Positions 42,610 through 51,975 of a DNA stretch of 64,000 bases are shown here, in pieces (within the stretch, counting starts at the first letter, position 1; each line of letters begins with the position of its first letter). The stretch is from Richelia sp. UBA3308 (GTDB taxonomy: Bacteria > Cyanobacteriota > Cyanobacteriia > Cyanobacteriales > Nostocaceae): NCBI GenBank assembly GCA_002361335.1, contig DESS01000295.1, positions 1 to 64,000 of the forward strand, in the 5' to 3' direction. The position numbers and the translations under genes are program-made. A model generated the notes under the pieces. The model had not been told where the DNA came from. It searched no databases and worked only from the letters and a program-made list of their open reading frames with translations.

Positions 42610-44478
42610 CTAACTCCTAACCGACTGCTGATTCCGCATTCTTTCGGGACTACCTGTGGGAATAGATGCAATCAACTTTTGAGTGTATTCTTCTTTAGGT
42701 TCGCGGTAAATTTCTTCTGCACTACCACTTTCTACAATTTCACCACGATTCATCACCAAGATTCGATCGCTAATAAATTTAACTACGCTTAAATCATGAG
42801 AAATAAATATATATGTTAATTCAAATTCATCTTGTAATTCTTTAAGAAGATTTAATACTTGGGCTTGTACCGATACATCTAAAGCAGAAACGGATTCGTC
42901 ACAAATGATAAACTTGGGATTTAAGGCTAAGGAGCGTGCAATACAAATCCGCTGACGTTGCCCTCCAGAAAATTGGTGCGGATAACGGTTCATTGCATCA
43001 CCACTCAATCCGACTCTTTCTAATAAATAAACTGCTCGTTGTTGACGTTCTTTCTTATTCTTGCCGATGGAGTGAATTACCAAAGGTTCCATAACTGCTT
43101 CCCCTACCTTCATCCGCGAATCTAAGGCACTAAAAGGATTTTGGAAAACAATTTGCATTTCTCTACGCAGTTTTTGTAATGCTTTTCCCTTTAATTTAGT
43201 AATGTCTCTTTCTTCAAAAAGTATTTCACCGCTCAAAGGTTCTACTAATCGCAGTAAACTTCTACCAAGGGTTGTCTTACCGCAACCGGATTCACCTACT
43301 AATCCCAAGGTTTCTCCTTTTTGCACCTCAAAAGAAACATTATTCACTGCCATGAAATGACTTTTAGTACCGCCAAACATTCCCTTCACCGGATAACCGA
43401 CGTTTAAGTTACGAATTTTTAACAGGGGCGGTTGCTGTTTTAATGTTGCTAATCTTTGAGCAATTTCTTCGGAAGTCACTTCTGGGGGTTCTGCTGGTTG
43501 TTTCTCTTTAATTACTACATCTCCCGTAGGTGATTCTTCTACGTTCATGTAGTCGGAAACAGTTAACAATTTTTGGGGATGACGATCTAATGTCGGACGG
43601 CAAGCCAGCAAACCTTTTGTATAAGGATGGTTCGGATTTGTAAAAATTTGTGTTGCTTCACCTTGTTCCACGACTTTGCCTTTGTACATTACCGCGACTT
43701 TATCAGCAATTTCCGCGATTAATCCCAAGTCGTGGGTAATAAAAATCATCGCCATGTTGCGTTTCTGCTGCAATTCTCCCAGCAAATCAATTATTGTCGC
43801 TTGTACCGTTACGTCTAAAGCGGTTGTGGGTTCGTCAGCAATTAATAATAATGGGTTACACGAAATCGCCATGGCAATCATTACCCGCTGTAACTGTCCC
43901 CCAGAAAGTTGATGGGGAAAACGTTGTAATATGGCTTCCTTATGTTCTTTTACTAATCGTAGAAGCTGTTGTTCATCTAAGGCTTTTGGCGATGTTTCAA
44001 TCAAATTCTCTCGTATCTGCTCATCACTAGGAAGAAGTTTAACTTCTTGTAAACTATCGATTGCTTTTTGTCGTGCTTCTGCCCTACTAATATTCTGATG
44101 TCGTAATATTGCTTCTGTTAATTGAAAACCAATGTTATAAACTGGGTTCAGCGAACTCATCGGTTCTTGAAAAATCATGGCGATATCGCCACCCCGGTAC
44201 AGTTGCATTTGTTGGGGTGGTAATTCCAATAACGGAAATGCTTCGCCGTTTTCCTGGGGACGAAACCAAATTTCACCGCTGCTAACTTTACCTGGATTCT
44301 GTAATAAACCCATTACAGCTAGGGATGTCACCGATTTACCACTCCCCGACTCCCCTACTATTCCTAAAGTCTCTCCTCTATGCAATTGAAAAGAGATTCC
44401 GTTTACTGCTTTAACTACGTTGTGATCGTCGGAAAATTCAACTTCTAGGTTGCGAACATCTAGGACTATTTCTCTCAT
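42610..44478 (-). CDS. Fused dipeptide/oligopeptide ABC transporter ATPase
   Basis: Cytosolic ATPase of a peptide/nickel-type ABC importer in which the DppD- and DppF-like subunits are one polypeptide of 622 residues. First cassette (about 5-300): Walker A GESGSGKSVTSL, signature LSGGQLQRVMIAMA, Walker B LLIADEPTTALDVT. It contains a ~35-residue insertion before the signature (LLPSDEQIRENLIETSPKAL). A linker with KEKQPAEPPEVTSEE follows. Second cassette (about 350-610): GESGCGKTTLGR, FSGGQRQRICIARS, FIICDESVSALDVS. Each cassette has the oligopeptide family C-terminal motif. No permease or binding protein is adjacent; they must be encoded elsewhere. ATG 44478. Confidence 0.92.
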   Translation of the reverse strand: MREIVLDVRNLEVEFSDDHNVVKAVNGISFQLHRGETLGIVGESGSGKSVTSLAVMGLLQNPGKVSSGEIWFRPQENGEAFPLLELPPQQMQLYRGGDIAMIFQEPMSSLNPVYNIGFQLTEAILRHQNISRAEARQKAIDSLQEVKLLPSDEQIRENLIETSPKALDEQQLLRLVKEHKEAILQRFPHQLSGGQLQRVMIAMAISCNPLLLIADEPTTALDVTVQATIIDLLGELQQKRNMAMIFITHDLGLIAEIADKVAVMYKGKVVEQGEATQIFTNPNHPYTKGLLACRPTLDRHPQKLLTVSDYMNVEESPTGDVVIKEKQPAEPPEVTSEEIAQRLATLKQQPPLLKIRNLNVGYPVKGMFGGTKSHFMAVNNVSFEVQKGETLGLVGESGCGKTTLGRSLLRLVEPLSGEILFEERDITKLKGKALQKLRREMQIVFQNPFSALDSRMKVGEAVMEPLVIHSIGKNKKERQQRAVYLLERVGLSGDAMNRYPHQFSGGQRQRICIARSLALNPKFIICDESVSALDVSVQAQVLNLLKELQDEFELTYIFISHDLSVVKFISDRILVMNRGEIVESGSAEEIYREPKEEYTQKLIASIPTGSPERMRNQQSVRS

Positions 44479-44843
44479 GGAAGTCGGGTATGATTATTAA
44501 CTTTAAATTTACTGGATTTTAACAGCAGGCTTTGATTTGTTACTAGTACTTGATTAATTGGTAGATTGTCAGGTGAGAGTTGTGAGTTGTGAATGGTGAA
44601 TGGTGAATAGTCGGGCATATAAATTTAATTATTGCCCAGCCTTCGTTGAATTGGTGGACTACTAACAAAAGTATTTTTTTTGATTTTTACATCTAATGTG
44701 GGAAAGTTGCGATCGTGCGTTCAAAAAATTACTAATAACATAAATATCTAAAATTTTCAAAATTTCAAGTATTATAGATAGGTTATAACCAATGTTGCAA
44801 CTTATACGGTAACTCATGTAACGAATATTTGATTTGTTAAATT

Positions 44844-44907
44844 TAAGTAAGTCAGCACAAATAAGCTCAACTATATTACAGCTTGGGTAAACTTGCTCCA
44901 AAGCCTT
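44844..44907 (-). repeat. Insertion-sequence end remnant at the intron breakpoint
   Basis: 44876-44907 is the exact inverse of 42384-42415; 44844-44879 is the TAAGTAAGTCAGCACAAATA repeat (copy 3). It joins directly to the truncated intron-encoded protein, so the breakpoint is near 44900-44908. Confidence 0.75.
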
Positions 44908-45420
44908 TAATGTCAGCATCAAGAACATAAACGTTCTTCTGCTTCATTGTATGAAAAATTGCTTCGATTGCGTCATGACAAGAGCGCCCTGGACGAAAGC
45001 CGTATGAGTTTGGTTCAAATACCGCTTCCCATTCCGGTTCCAGCGCCAGTTTTACTAATGCCTGTTTCGCTCTATCCCGTATTGTGGGTATTCCCAGGGG
45101 GCGTTTTTCTTTGTTTCCAGGCTTGGGTATCCAAACCCTTCGAGTCGGTTGGGGCTTATCATTTAGACTCAAATTTTGAACTAAATTTAAGCGCTGCTCA
45201 GGTGTTAGTGCGATCGCACCGTCTACACCGGCAGTCTTTCTCCCACGATTGTCCTGAGTTACCCGACGTACAGCCAACAATTTTGCACTCTGAGAATTGA
45301 GCAGTAACCTTTGGAGCTTATGGACAAGCTTGATTTCACCACGACGAGAGGCTTGATAAATCCGATAAAGGCAACTTAAATACATTCTTCTCCAACTTTC
45401 GCCAGCGAATTGTATTCAAT
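44876..45420 (-). pseudogene. Group II intron-encoded reverse transcriptase, truncated and frameshifted
   Basis: Remnant of an LtrA-type maturase/reverse transcriptase. Frame 44876-45385 encodes RRVTQDNRGRKTAGVDGAIA, TRRVWIPKPGNKEKRPLGIP, FEPNSYGFRPGRSCHDAIEA and VYVLDADIKG (RT blocks 0 to 3). Just before the catalytic region the homology stops and GASLPKL plus a stop follows from the insertion-sequence scar, so the YADD box, maturase (X) and HNH domains are gone. The N-terminal part (RWRKLEKNVFKL, about 45386-45420) is in a different frame, one extra base apart. The protein cannot be active. Confidence 0.9.
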
Positions 45421-46090
45421 TTATACCTAAGAAAATCTTGGCTCATAACATTTGTATTGCTACTGACAGCTTTATCTTCCAAATAATCGTGTCTCCGTCT
45501 GCTTATCCTTGACGTTACGATTCGGCATTTGCTTCTGAGACAATCCTGCCCTCAAATAGCTTGCGGCTGACTGCCTACTTGAAAAATCGACCTTTCCAAG
45601 AGCATATAAGAGGGTTACACCGTTCCGAGTTACTGTTTGACGCTAATTTTAGGCTCCTACTTTCCACCGGGATGACTAGGTAGCTTCGATGTGAATCCGT
45701 TCATCATCACACCTCCATTGCATCCTTTACCATTTTGGTTGCGGCGTATCAGTCCTCATTTCGCCGCGTTCGACATAACGATGGGTCAAACGTAGGTTTC
45801 TCGCGTAGCCATTACTAGCTTTCCTCGATGGGATTTCAGATGAGGCTTCCGATTACCACCTTTTATCCCATGCTGTACACCTAATTGATAGTCAGTCTCA
45901 AGGTGTGGGATATGCTGTCACTCTGAAGCTGAGAGGGATGGAATTTCACCACCACAGTAACCCAGTTAAGCAAATACCACCTTTATTAAGGTTTAATTTG
46001 CTCTACTCCCCCCCAATAGGAGTTAGCTTCTAACTCATATGAGTCGCAAAGCATATGACCCCAATTGGTTTTAGAGTAAACGGGTCGCAC
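44908..46090 (-). mobile_element. Group II intron, 5' part only, inserted at the ssb stop codon
   Basis: On the minus strand the intron starts at 46090 with the canonical GTGCGACCCG, directly after the codon for the SSB terminal Phe. The ~670 bases to the coding region have the usual domain I-III type sequence of cyanobacterial group II introns (for example GAGTAGAGCAAATTAAACCT near 45990 and TTCCATCCCTCTCAGCTTCA near 45930). The 3' half of the protein gene, domains V and VI and the 3' splice site are missing, so it cannot splice. The breakpoint coincides with an insertion-sequence remnant. Confidence 0.85.
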
Positions 46091-46624
46091 AAATGGAATG
46101 TCATCTTCGGGGATTTCTTCTTCAACCATCGCCGGATAGGTGCTAGGTTCGTAATTTGTAGTTTGGGTTACAGGTTGTGGTTGGGAAAAATTCTGGGGAG
46201 GTGCGCCCTCGACTCTATTTCTTGTGGGAGTTGTTGCAGCTACCGTATTTGTTGGAGGTGATTGAGGAGTCAATGGAATTGTGTTTTCTACAGGTGTTTC
46301 CATGGCATTAGGAGCAAAATCTCCTCCTACATGCTGAATTTGTTGTACTGTCATTTCCGCACGCTTCTCTTTGAATCCTTCCGGACGTTCAATGGTATTC
46401 ATTGTTAAACGCCCTACTAAAATTACGCGATCGCCAACATGATAGTTTTGTTGAATTGTTACGGCTAAGTTACCGAAACCCACAACTTTTAAGTTCGCTG
46501 GAGGATCGTTATCTCTTAATCCCTCAAACTGTACCAGCATTTGTGTAATCTGTAATTGATTATCTGCTGTATACCGTAGTTCGGGTTCTTGAATAATTTC
46601 TGCCATCAATACGCAACTGTTCAT
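45986..46624 (-). CDS. ssb: Single-stranded DNA-binding protein, C-terminus extended by an intron
   Basis: OB-fold ssDNA-binding protein of the cyanobacterial type that starts MNSCVLMAEIIQEPELRYTA and carries the strand motif GDRVILVGRLTMNT and RPEGFKEKRAEMTVQ (residues about 1-105), followed by a Pro/Thr/Gln-rich linker (110-165). The acidic tip EEEIPEDDIPF ends at residue 178, exactly where SSB proteins normally stop. Here the frame continues 34 residues (VRPVYSKTNWGHMLC ... GGVEQIKP) read from group II intron sequence starting at 46090. The original product was therefore 178 residues; the present one is 212. ATG 46624, with GGAG (rc of CTCC at 46630) upstream. Confidence 0.92.
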   Translation of the reverse strand: MNSCVLMAEIIQEPELRYTADNQLQITQMLVQFEGLRDNDPPANLKVVGFGNLAVTIQQNYHVGDRVILVGRLTMNTIERPEGFKEKRAEMTVQQIQHVGGDFAPNAMETPVENTIPLTPQSPPTNTVAATTPTRNRVEGAPPQNFSQPQPVTQTTNYEPSTYPAMVEEEIPEDDIPFVRPVYSKTNWGHMLCDSYELEANSYWGGVEQIKP

Positions 46625-46926
46625 TTAATTCTCCTAAATATTTGTCACCAGTTGTGATTTGCTAATAAAAAATGGTTATTATACTTGCTGTAGTTTACAT
46701 TTATGTTTAATTTTTGCCTGTTTTTCAAACTTTCTTAACAAAAAACACAAAATTGGTTGATAATTTTATGTGCAAGCTATTTCTATGATAAAAGCCAAGC
46801 GAAAGCTACGAACATGTATAATAATACGGTTCGGTAACTTTGCTTGACTGTTGATTCTGCATTAATCAGTACTATTGTACCATATTTATGAGATAAAAAA
46901 AATAAGGATAAAGAGGCGGAGGGTAT
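46625..46926. other. Intergenic spacer
   Basis: About 300 bp upstream of ssb, AT-rich. No repeat or RNA recognised. Confidence 0.4.
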
Positions 46927-47151
46927 TTAACTTATCCATAAGCAACATATACGGTTGAAACCCCTATCAATTTCCTGTTTTGCATGTACTAAAGCCTCTT
47001 GAGATGATTTACACCCAACAAGATTTACGCACATCAATTCATAACCTTTCCATATCCGATATCCCCATTGTTTCTCTGGCGGTTGATGACAGTGATAATA
47101 CAGTTGTATTGCGTAACCTTTGTACTCAGTTACTTGTTTGGTGTTATACAT
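46927..47151 (-). CDS. Hypothetical small protein (74 aa)
   Basis: Not recognised. It reads YNTKQVTEYKGYAIQLYYHC then HQPPEKQWGYRIWKGYELMC, with four cysteines in total and a mixed alpha/beta look; the last residues RICCLWIS are hydrophobic. I prefer ATG 47151, preceded by AAGG six bases upstream, over ATG 47172. Protein-like composition and a plausible ribosome binding site are the only support. Confidence 0.45.
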   Translation of the reverse strand: MYNTKQVTEYKGYAIQLYYHCHQPPEKQWGYRIWKGYELMCVNLVGCKSSQEALVHAKQEIDRGFNRICCLWIS

Positions 47152-47524
47152 AAAGTGCCTTGACAACTTCATTTGTCTGCTTGGGCACCCCTGAATCTTC
47201 CTTAAACGATATCAAATCAACAAGATAGTATTCTTTTTTACACTGTTGACAAAACTTTACATATATATTTTCAGGGAACAAGGCTGATAAAGAAAGCTTG
47301 ATAAAGTACAAAAAAATAAAGTTTTGCTTAAATTTGATTTATAAACCCTTAGCAACAGTGTTATGATAAGAAGTTTAGTTATTTTTGCCCTACTATCGAA
47401 ATGCTTAATATAGGTTTATTTACTTTTCTTTAACAAATTCAAGCTGTATTATTAGCGCAAAACATTCTGCAAGGGCCGAATGTCAGTGGTTAATAATCAA
47501 AAAGTATCACTATAGTCAGGATTC

Positions 47525-48841
47525 GTGGCACAAGTTGTTTTAGAAAACGTTTACAAGAGTTTTCCTCTGTCTAAAGGTGAAGGTGTTGCTTCTAAAAATG
47601 CTCATCGCACCGAAAGCGTGAATGTATTGCGGCGAATTAGTCTCACCGTCAATGATGGCGAATTTATGGTATTAGTGGGACCTTCTGGTTGTGGAAAAAC
47701 GACTTTACTACGTTTAATTGCAGGTTTAGAGGATATTACCGGAGGTCATATTTGGGTAGGGAACCGGCTTGTAAACTACCTTCCTCCTTCGCGAAGAAAT
47801 ATTGCAATGGTGTTTCAAAATTATGCTCTTTATCCCCATATGAGTGTGTATGACAATATTGCTTTTGGGTTGAGATTACAAGCAAATAGGGGAGAGGAAG
47901 AGAAATTGAGTGGCACACAGAGGGAGAAATTATTAAATAAGTTATCAAAAATAACAGAAAATTTACTGGTAGCGGCGACAAGAAAGTTACCAAAAGGTTT
48001 GCACTACATTTCAGATAAAGAACAGGTAGTAGGCGAGCAGGTAGGTAATGTAGCGCAATTATTGCAAATTGAACAGTTGTTAAATCGATATCCCAAGGAA
48101 TTATCTGGGGGACAAAGACAGCGAGTAGCCTTGGCACGGGCTATTGCTCGCAATCCCCAAGTATTTTTAATGGATGAACCGCTTTCTAACTTAGATGCAA
48201 AATTACGGATGCAAACCCGCGCCCAGATAGTCAAGCTGCAACGTCAACTAGGAATAACTACAATTTATGTTACACACGATCAAACAGAAGCAATGACAAT
48301 GGGCGATCGCGTGGCGATTCTCGATCGAGGTCAAATAATGCAGGTTGCTGCTCCATTAGAAATTTATAATCGTCCTGAGAACCGTTTTGTAGCAGAATTT
48401 ATCGGTTCGCCACCAATGAATTTTATTGACGTGAAATTTCAATCGCCATGCTTGATAACTAAAGGGGATTTTCGCTTAACTTTACCAGAAAATTGGGGTA
48501 GTGCTTTACGAAAATACAACGGACGAACTCTAATTTTAGGAGTTCGTCCGGAACACTGGAATTTAAGCTTACCTGCAACTAAGAATTTACCAGCAAAAGT
48601 GGAATGGGTGGAAAATTTCGGTAACGATAGTTATGTAGCAGTGAAACTGATTGAAACAAGCTTTCAAAAAGATTATTTAACAACAGATTCCTTACAAGTA
48701 CGAGTACCGCCAGAAAAATTGGTAAATACAGGAGAAAAAGTATGGTTATCCTTAAACCCAGATAAAATTCACTTTTTCGATCCAGAAACCGAATTAACCA
48801 TATTTCCTAAAAGCAATTCCCCATCTTTACCATTTCATTGA
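47525..48841 (+). CDS. Sugar-type ABC transporter ATPase (MalK/UgpC-like) with an insertion
   Basis: ATPase of a carbohydrate-uptake ABC importer (CUT1 class), cytosolic face of the inner membrane. 438 residues: Walker A GPSGCGKTTLLRLIAG (52-67), Q-loop VFQNYALYPHM (96-106), signature LSGGQRQR (193-200), Walker B FLMDEPLSNLDAK and switch His in YVTHDQTEAMTMGDRVAIL, then the C-terminal MalK-type OB/TOBE regulatory domain (about 300-420). Two insertions stand out: residues 17-33 in the first strand pair and about 55 residues (121-175) in the helical domain just before the signature. Start is GTG 47525. No permease or binding protein genes nearby. Confidence 0.9.
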   Translation: MAQVVLENVYKSFPLSKGEGVASKNAHRTESVNVLRRISLTVNDGEFMVLVGPSGCGKTTLLRLIAGLEDITGGHIWVGNRLVNYLPPSRRNIAMVFQNYALYPHMSVYDNIAFGLRLQANRGEEEKLSGTQREKLLNKLSKITENLLVAATRKLPKGLHYISDKEQVVGEQVGNVAQLLQIEQLLNRYPKELSGGQRQRVALARAIARNPQVFLMDEPLSNLDAKLRMQTRAQIVKLQRQLGITTIYVTHDQTEAMTMGDRVAILDRGQIMQVAAPLEIYNRPENRFVAEFIGSPPMNFIDVKFQSPCLITKGDFRLTLPENWGSALRKYNGRTLILGVRPEHWNLSLPATKNLPAKVEWVENFGNDSYVAVKLIETSFQKDYLTTDSLQVRVPPEKLVNTGEKVWLSLNPDKIHFFDPETELTIFPKSNSPSLPFH

Positions 48842-48871
48842 AAATTATCATGCCCTTCGGGGAATTCAAAA

Positions 48872-48899
48872 TACCCTACGGGAACACATAAAGGTGAAC
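48872..48899 (-). repeat. GTTCACC/AGGGTA dispersed repeat, copy 6
   Basis: On the minus strand GTTCACCTTTATGTGTTCCC then GTAGGGTA; just past the stop codon of the sugar ABC ATPase. Confidence 0.8.
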
Positions 48900-48978
48900 A
48901 AAATTCAAAATTCCGGCATTATACTTTTGACTTTTGACTTTTGATTTTTGACTTATTACCTTGATTCCCCCATCTTCT

Positions 48979-51507
48979 CTAAACTTCGGCTGCTACCGGC
49001 TCTTGCTCAGTTTCCACAAAGTCTTGAACGCGGGCACGATATTGTCTTAGGGATTCATCTGCCCAGTCGCGATCGTTGCTGTTAACGTAAAGATGCACTA
49101 ATGGTTCGCTAGCGTCTGGTAAAACTAGTACCCAGCTATCATCGTAAGGTTGACAAATTTTCACCCCATCAATTAATTCCAATTGTTCTTGGGGATGAGT
49201 TTCTACTAAGTGACGCATTAATGCACCTTTCACTGTCCAAGGACAACGGGTTGTATAAGTTTTGTGAATCACACGGGGTAATTCGGAACGTACTGTAGCA
49301 AGAGAACGTTCTTGAATTGTCAGCATTTCAATCAGTTTGGCAATACAAAACATGGCATCAAATCCCGGATGTAGTTCTGGAACAATAAAGCCGGTGTCAC
49401 CGCTACCACCTAAGACTACATTGGGATTCTTTTGACAAGCTTCCATTAATGCTGTGGGATTTGCTTTGGTGCGAATTACTTTTCCGTCATGACGACGGGC
49501 GATTTGTTCCACAGCTGAGGAAGAATGAACTGGTACTACTACACTTCCTCTAGGATTGGCGGTTAACATCATATCCACCATCAGAGCAGTGAGCATTTCC
49601 CCTCGGATGGGAATACCGGATTCATCTACTAATATCAGTTGTTCGCCGTTTGCCGTTACTTGTACGCCAAAATTAGCTTTGAGTGCTTCTACCACATGAC
49701 CTAATTGTGTTAAGAAAGCTTCACGATCGGTTTCTGAAGTGGCAATTTTATTTAAACTGGCATTCAGTACTACTGCATCAGCACCAAATTTGTCTAGCAT
49801 TTGGGGTAGTACAGCCCCAGATACGCCATAAACGTAATCAATCACCACTTTTGCACGACTGTGGCGAATGGTGTCGATATTCAACAGATTTTCAAAGGCG
49901 TTGCAATAACGCTCAACTAATTGGCTAGGATAAGAAACATTACCAATTTCATAAATTTGCACCCTCCGCATATCTTCTTTAAAGTATGCGCCTTCGATTT
50001 TCTTTTCTTTGGCTTTGGGAATATTGATTCCCTTGTTATCCATGAATTCAATCAGAAGGTAGTCGGGGCGGTTGGGATGTACGCGCACGTGAATACCACC
50101 AGCTACTCCCATATTGGGTATAATAGTACGGGCAATTGGTAAAGCTGTTGCATCTAGGTTTTGAATTTCAACACCTACGGACATTAAACCAGCAATTAAA
50201 GACCGAGTTACCATACGGGAGATAGTTCTTTGGTCTCTAGAAACTGTAACTTGACAACCTGGTTTTAATGTGGAACCGTAAGCGGCACCTAATTTCACCG
50301 CAAATTCTGGAGTGAGATCGATATTTGCCAATCCCTGAACGCCCCGCTGTCCAAATAAATTACGTTGAGCGGTGTTACCCCAAATCAAGTTTATATTTAA
50401 AATTGCCCCAGACTCAATCTTTTTACTAGGCCATACCCGCACCCCAGGGCTAATTTGAGCTTCTTCTCCCACTGTAGAAAGCGAACCAACTACCGCTGCT
50501 TCCAGTATGTGAGCGCGACGGTCTACACGAGTACCCCGAGAAATTACGCAGGCACTTAATTGAGCTTCGTCCCCAAGTATTGCTCCATTCCATACAATTG
50601 GGCGTTTCAAATTGGCATCAGCACCAATGGTAACGTTATCTCCAATTACGCTTCCGGCTTCGATATGTACTCTATTGCCTATACGACAGTTGTCACCAAT
50701 TAAAGCAGGTGTTTCAATTATTGCCGAAGAATCGATGTGAGTATTTTGACCAACCCACAAACCTGGAGAAGTTTCTGTATAAGGAAAATCAGCTTCAACT
50801 TTATGGTTAAGAATATCATACTGAGCTTGGCGGTAGGCATCTAAATGTCCGACATCGCACCAGTAACCCGAAGCAATATAACCATACATTGGTTCCCCTT
50901 TTTCCAACAGTAGGGGGAATAACTCCTTGGAAAAGTCCGATTCTTGGTTCGCTGGGAGATATTCCAAAACTTCGGGTTCTAGAATATAAGCGCCGGTATT
51001 AACAGTATCGGAAAAAATTTCGCTCGTGGAAGGTTTTTCTAAAAAGCGCTTGATGCGTCCTTCCTCATCGGTAATAACTACTCCAAATTCGATTGGATTG
51101 GGAACGCGGGTTAAAATTAAAGTCGCTTTGGATTTTTTTTCTTTGTGATATTTTATTGCTGCTGTTAAGTCAAAATCAGTAATACTATCTCCACTTATCA
51201 CCAAAAATGTATCATCTAGTAGTTCAGCAATGTTCTTTACGCAACCTGCTGTACCTAAAGGTTGGTCTTCTTCCACAGCATAAGTCATCTGTACGCCGAA
51301 ATCGCTACCATCTTGAAAATAATCTCGCATCGTATCTGGTAGATAGTGCAAGGTAGCAACGATTTCTGTAATGTTGTGACGTTTGAGAAGATTGATAATA
51401 TGTTCGGCAATTGGTCGATTGAGGATGGGCACCATGGGTTTAGGTAAGTCACAAGTTAACGGACGAAGCCGTGTTCCAGAACCTCCAGCCATAAGTACTG
51501 CTCGCAT
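48979..51507 (-). CDS. Sugar-nucleotide transferase / phosphomannomutase-like fusion
   Basis: 842 residues. N-terminal nucleotidyltransferase (1-235) with MRAVLMAGGSGTRLRPLT and the KPM motif (23-25), as in mannose-1-phosphate guanylyltransferase or glucose-1-phosphate nucleotidyltransferases; then left-handed beta-helix hexapeptide repeats (about 255-370); then a phosphohexomutase-fold domain (about 380-830). In the last domain the usual TASHNP active-site serine loop is replaced by GGIHVRVHP (470-478) and the Mg loop DGDGDR by GGSGDTG, so mutase activity is doubtful and the domain may be regulatory. Expected role: GDP-mannose or related NDP-sugar supply for polysaccharides. ATG 51507. Confidence 0.85.
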   Translation of the reverse strand: MRAVLMAGGSGTRLRPLTCDLPKPMVPILNRPIAEHIINLLKRHNITEIVATLHYLPDTMRDYFQDGSDFGVQMTYAVEEDQPLGTAGCVKNIAELLDDTFLVISGDSITDFDLTAAIKYHKEKKSKATLILTRVPNPIEFGVVITDEEGRIKRFLEKPSTSEIFSDTVNTGAYILEPEVLEYLPANQESDFSKELFPLLLEKGEPMYGYIASGYWCDVGHLDAYRQAQYDILNHKVEADFPYTETSPGLWVGQNTHIDSSAIIETPALIGDNCRIGNRVHIEAGSVIGDNVTIGADANLKRPIVWNGAILGDEAQLSACVISRGTRVDRRAHILEAAVVGSLSTVGEEAQISPGVRVWPSKKIESGAILNINLIWGNTAQRNLFGQRGVQGLANIDLTPEFAVKLGAAYGSTLKPGCQVTVSRDQRTISRMVTRSLIAGLMSVGVEIQNLDATALPIARTIIPNMGVAGGIHVRVHPNRPDYLLIEFMDNKGINIPKAKEKKIEGAYFKEDMRRVQIYEIGNVSYPSQLVERYCNAFENLLNIDTIRHSRAKVVIDYVYGVSGAVLPQMLDKFGADAVVLNASLNKIATSETDREAFLTQLGHVVEALKANFGVQVTANGEQLILVDESGIPIRGEMLTALMVDMMLTANPRGSVVVPVHSSSAVEQIARRHDGKVIRTKANPTALMEACQKNPNVVLGGSGDTGFIVPELHPGFDAMFCIAKLIEMLTIQERSLATVRSELPRVIHKTYTTRCPWTVKGALMRHLVETHPQEQLELIDGVKICQPYDDSWVLVLPDASEPLVHLYVNSNDRDWADESLRQYRARVQDFVETEQEPVAAEV

Positions 51508-51975
51508 AAATCCTCCATTTCATGTTTTGTCTAACAGTCGTAGCTTTATTACTGGCATTGAATTCAAATACTAAGTACTAAAATACTATCTTTGTGAAAA
51601 TTACCGATAAGTTACTTGGATAAATAACTTTGAGTTCTCAGTTGATAGTGTTTTATTGCCAGTGAATGTAATCAACGTATCCTTTACTTGATAGATAAAG
51701 TTATGCCTTTGTCCTATCTAGTTTCCTATGGATGTTGAAATTTGAGGAACTTCCTCAAGATGCATATGGTCATAATAAGATTATCTATAAATTCGGTGCA
51801 TCTTAACAAAGAAAAGATGTGATGCATTTGGTTCGAGGAGATGGAAATTCAAGAAAAGACGTTGTTTAATCAAATGTGGCTGTAGAAAATTGAGTAGATC
51901 TAGCAGTGCTACGTCTCTACATAGATAATAGTGATTTAACCAACAAATGGGATGTATTTTCAGCAATGCTTTAGC
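51508..51975. other. Intergenic spacer
   Basis: About 470 bp. Contains TACGTCTCTACAT (51908), matching half of the 30-bp palindromes. Nothing else recognised; the 61-codon frame at 51781-51966 is unsupported. Confidence 0.45.

Noticed and set aside
44662..44928. 88-codon frame running out of the IS scar
   Set aside because: Begins in the intron remnant in a wrong frame and continues into AT-rich spacer; only ALEQVYPSC looks like transposase.
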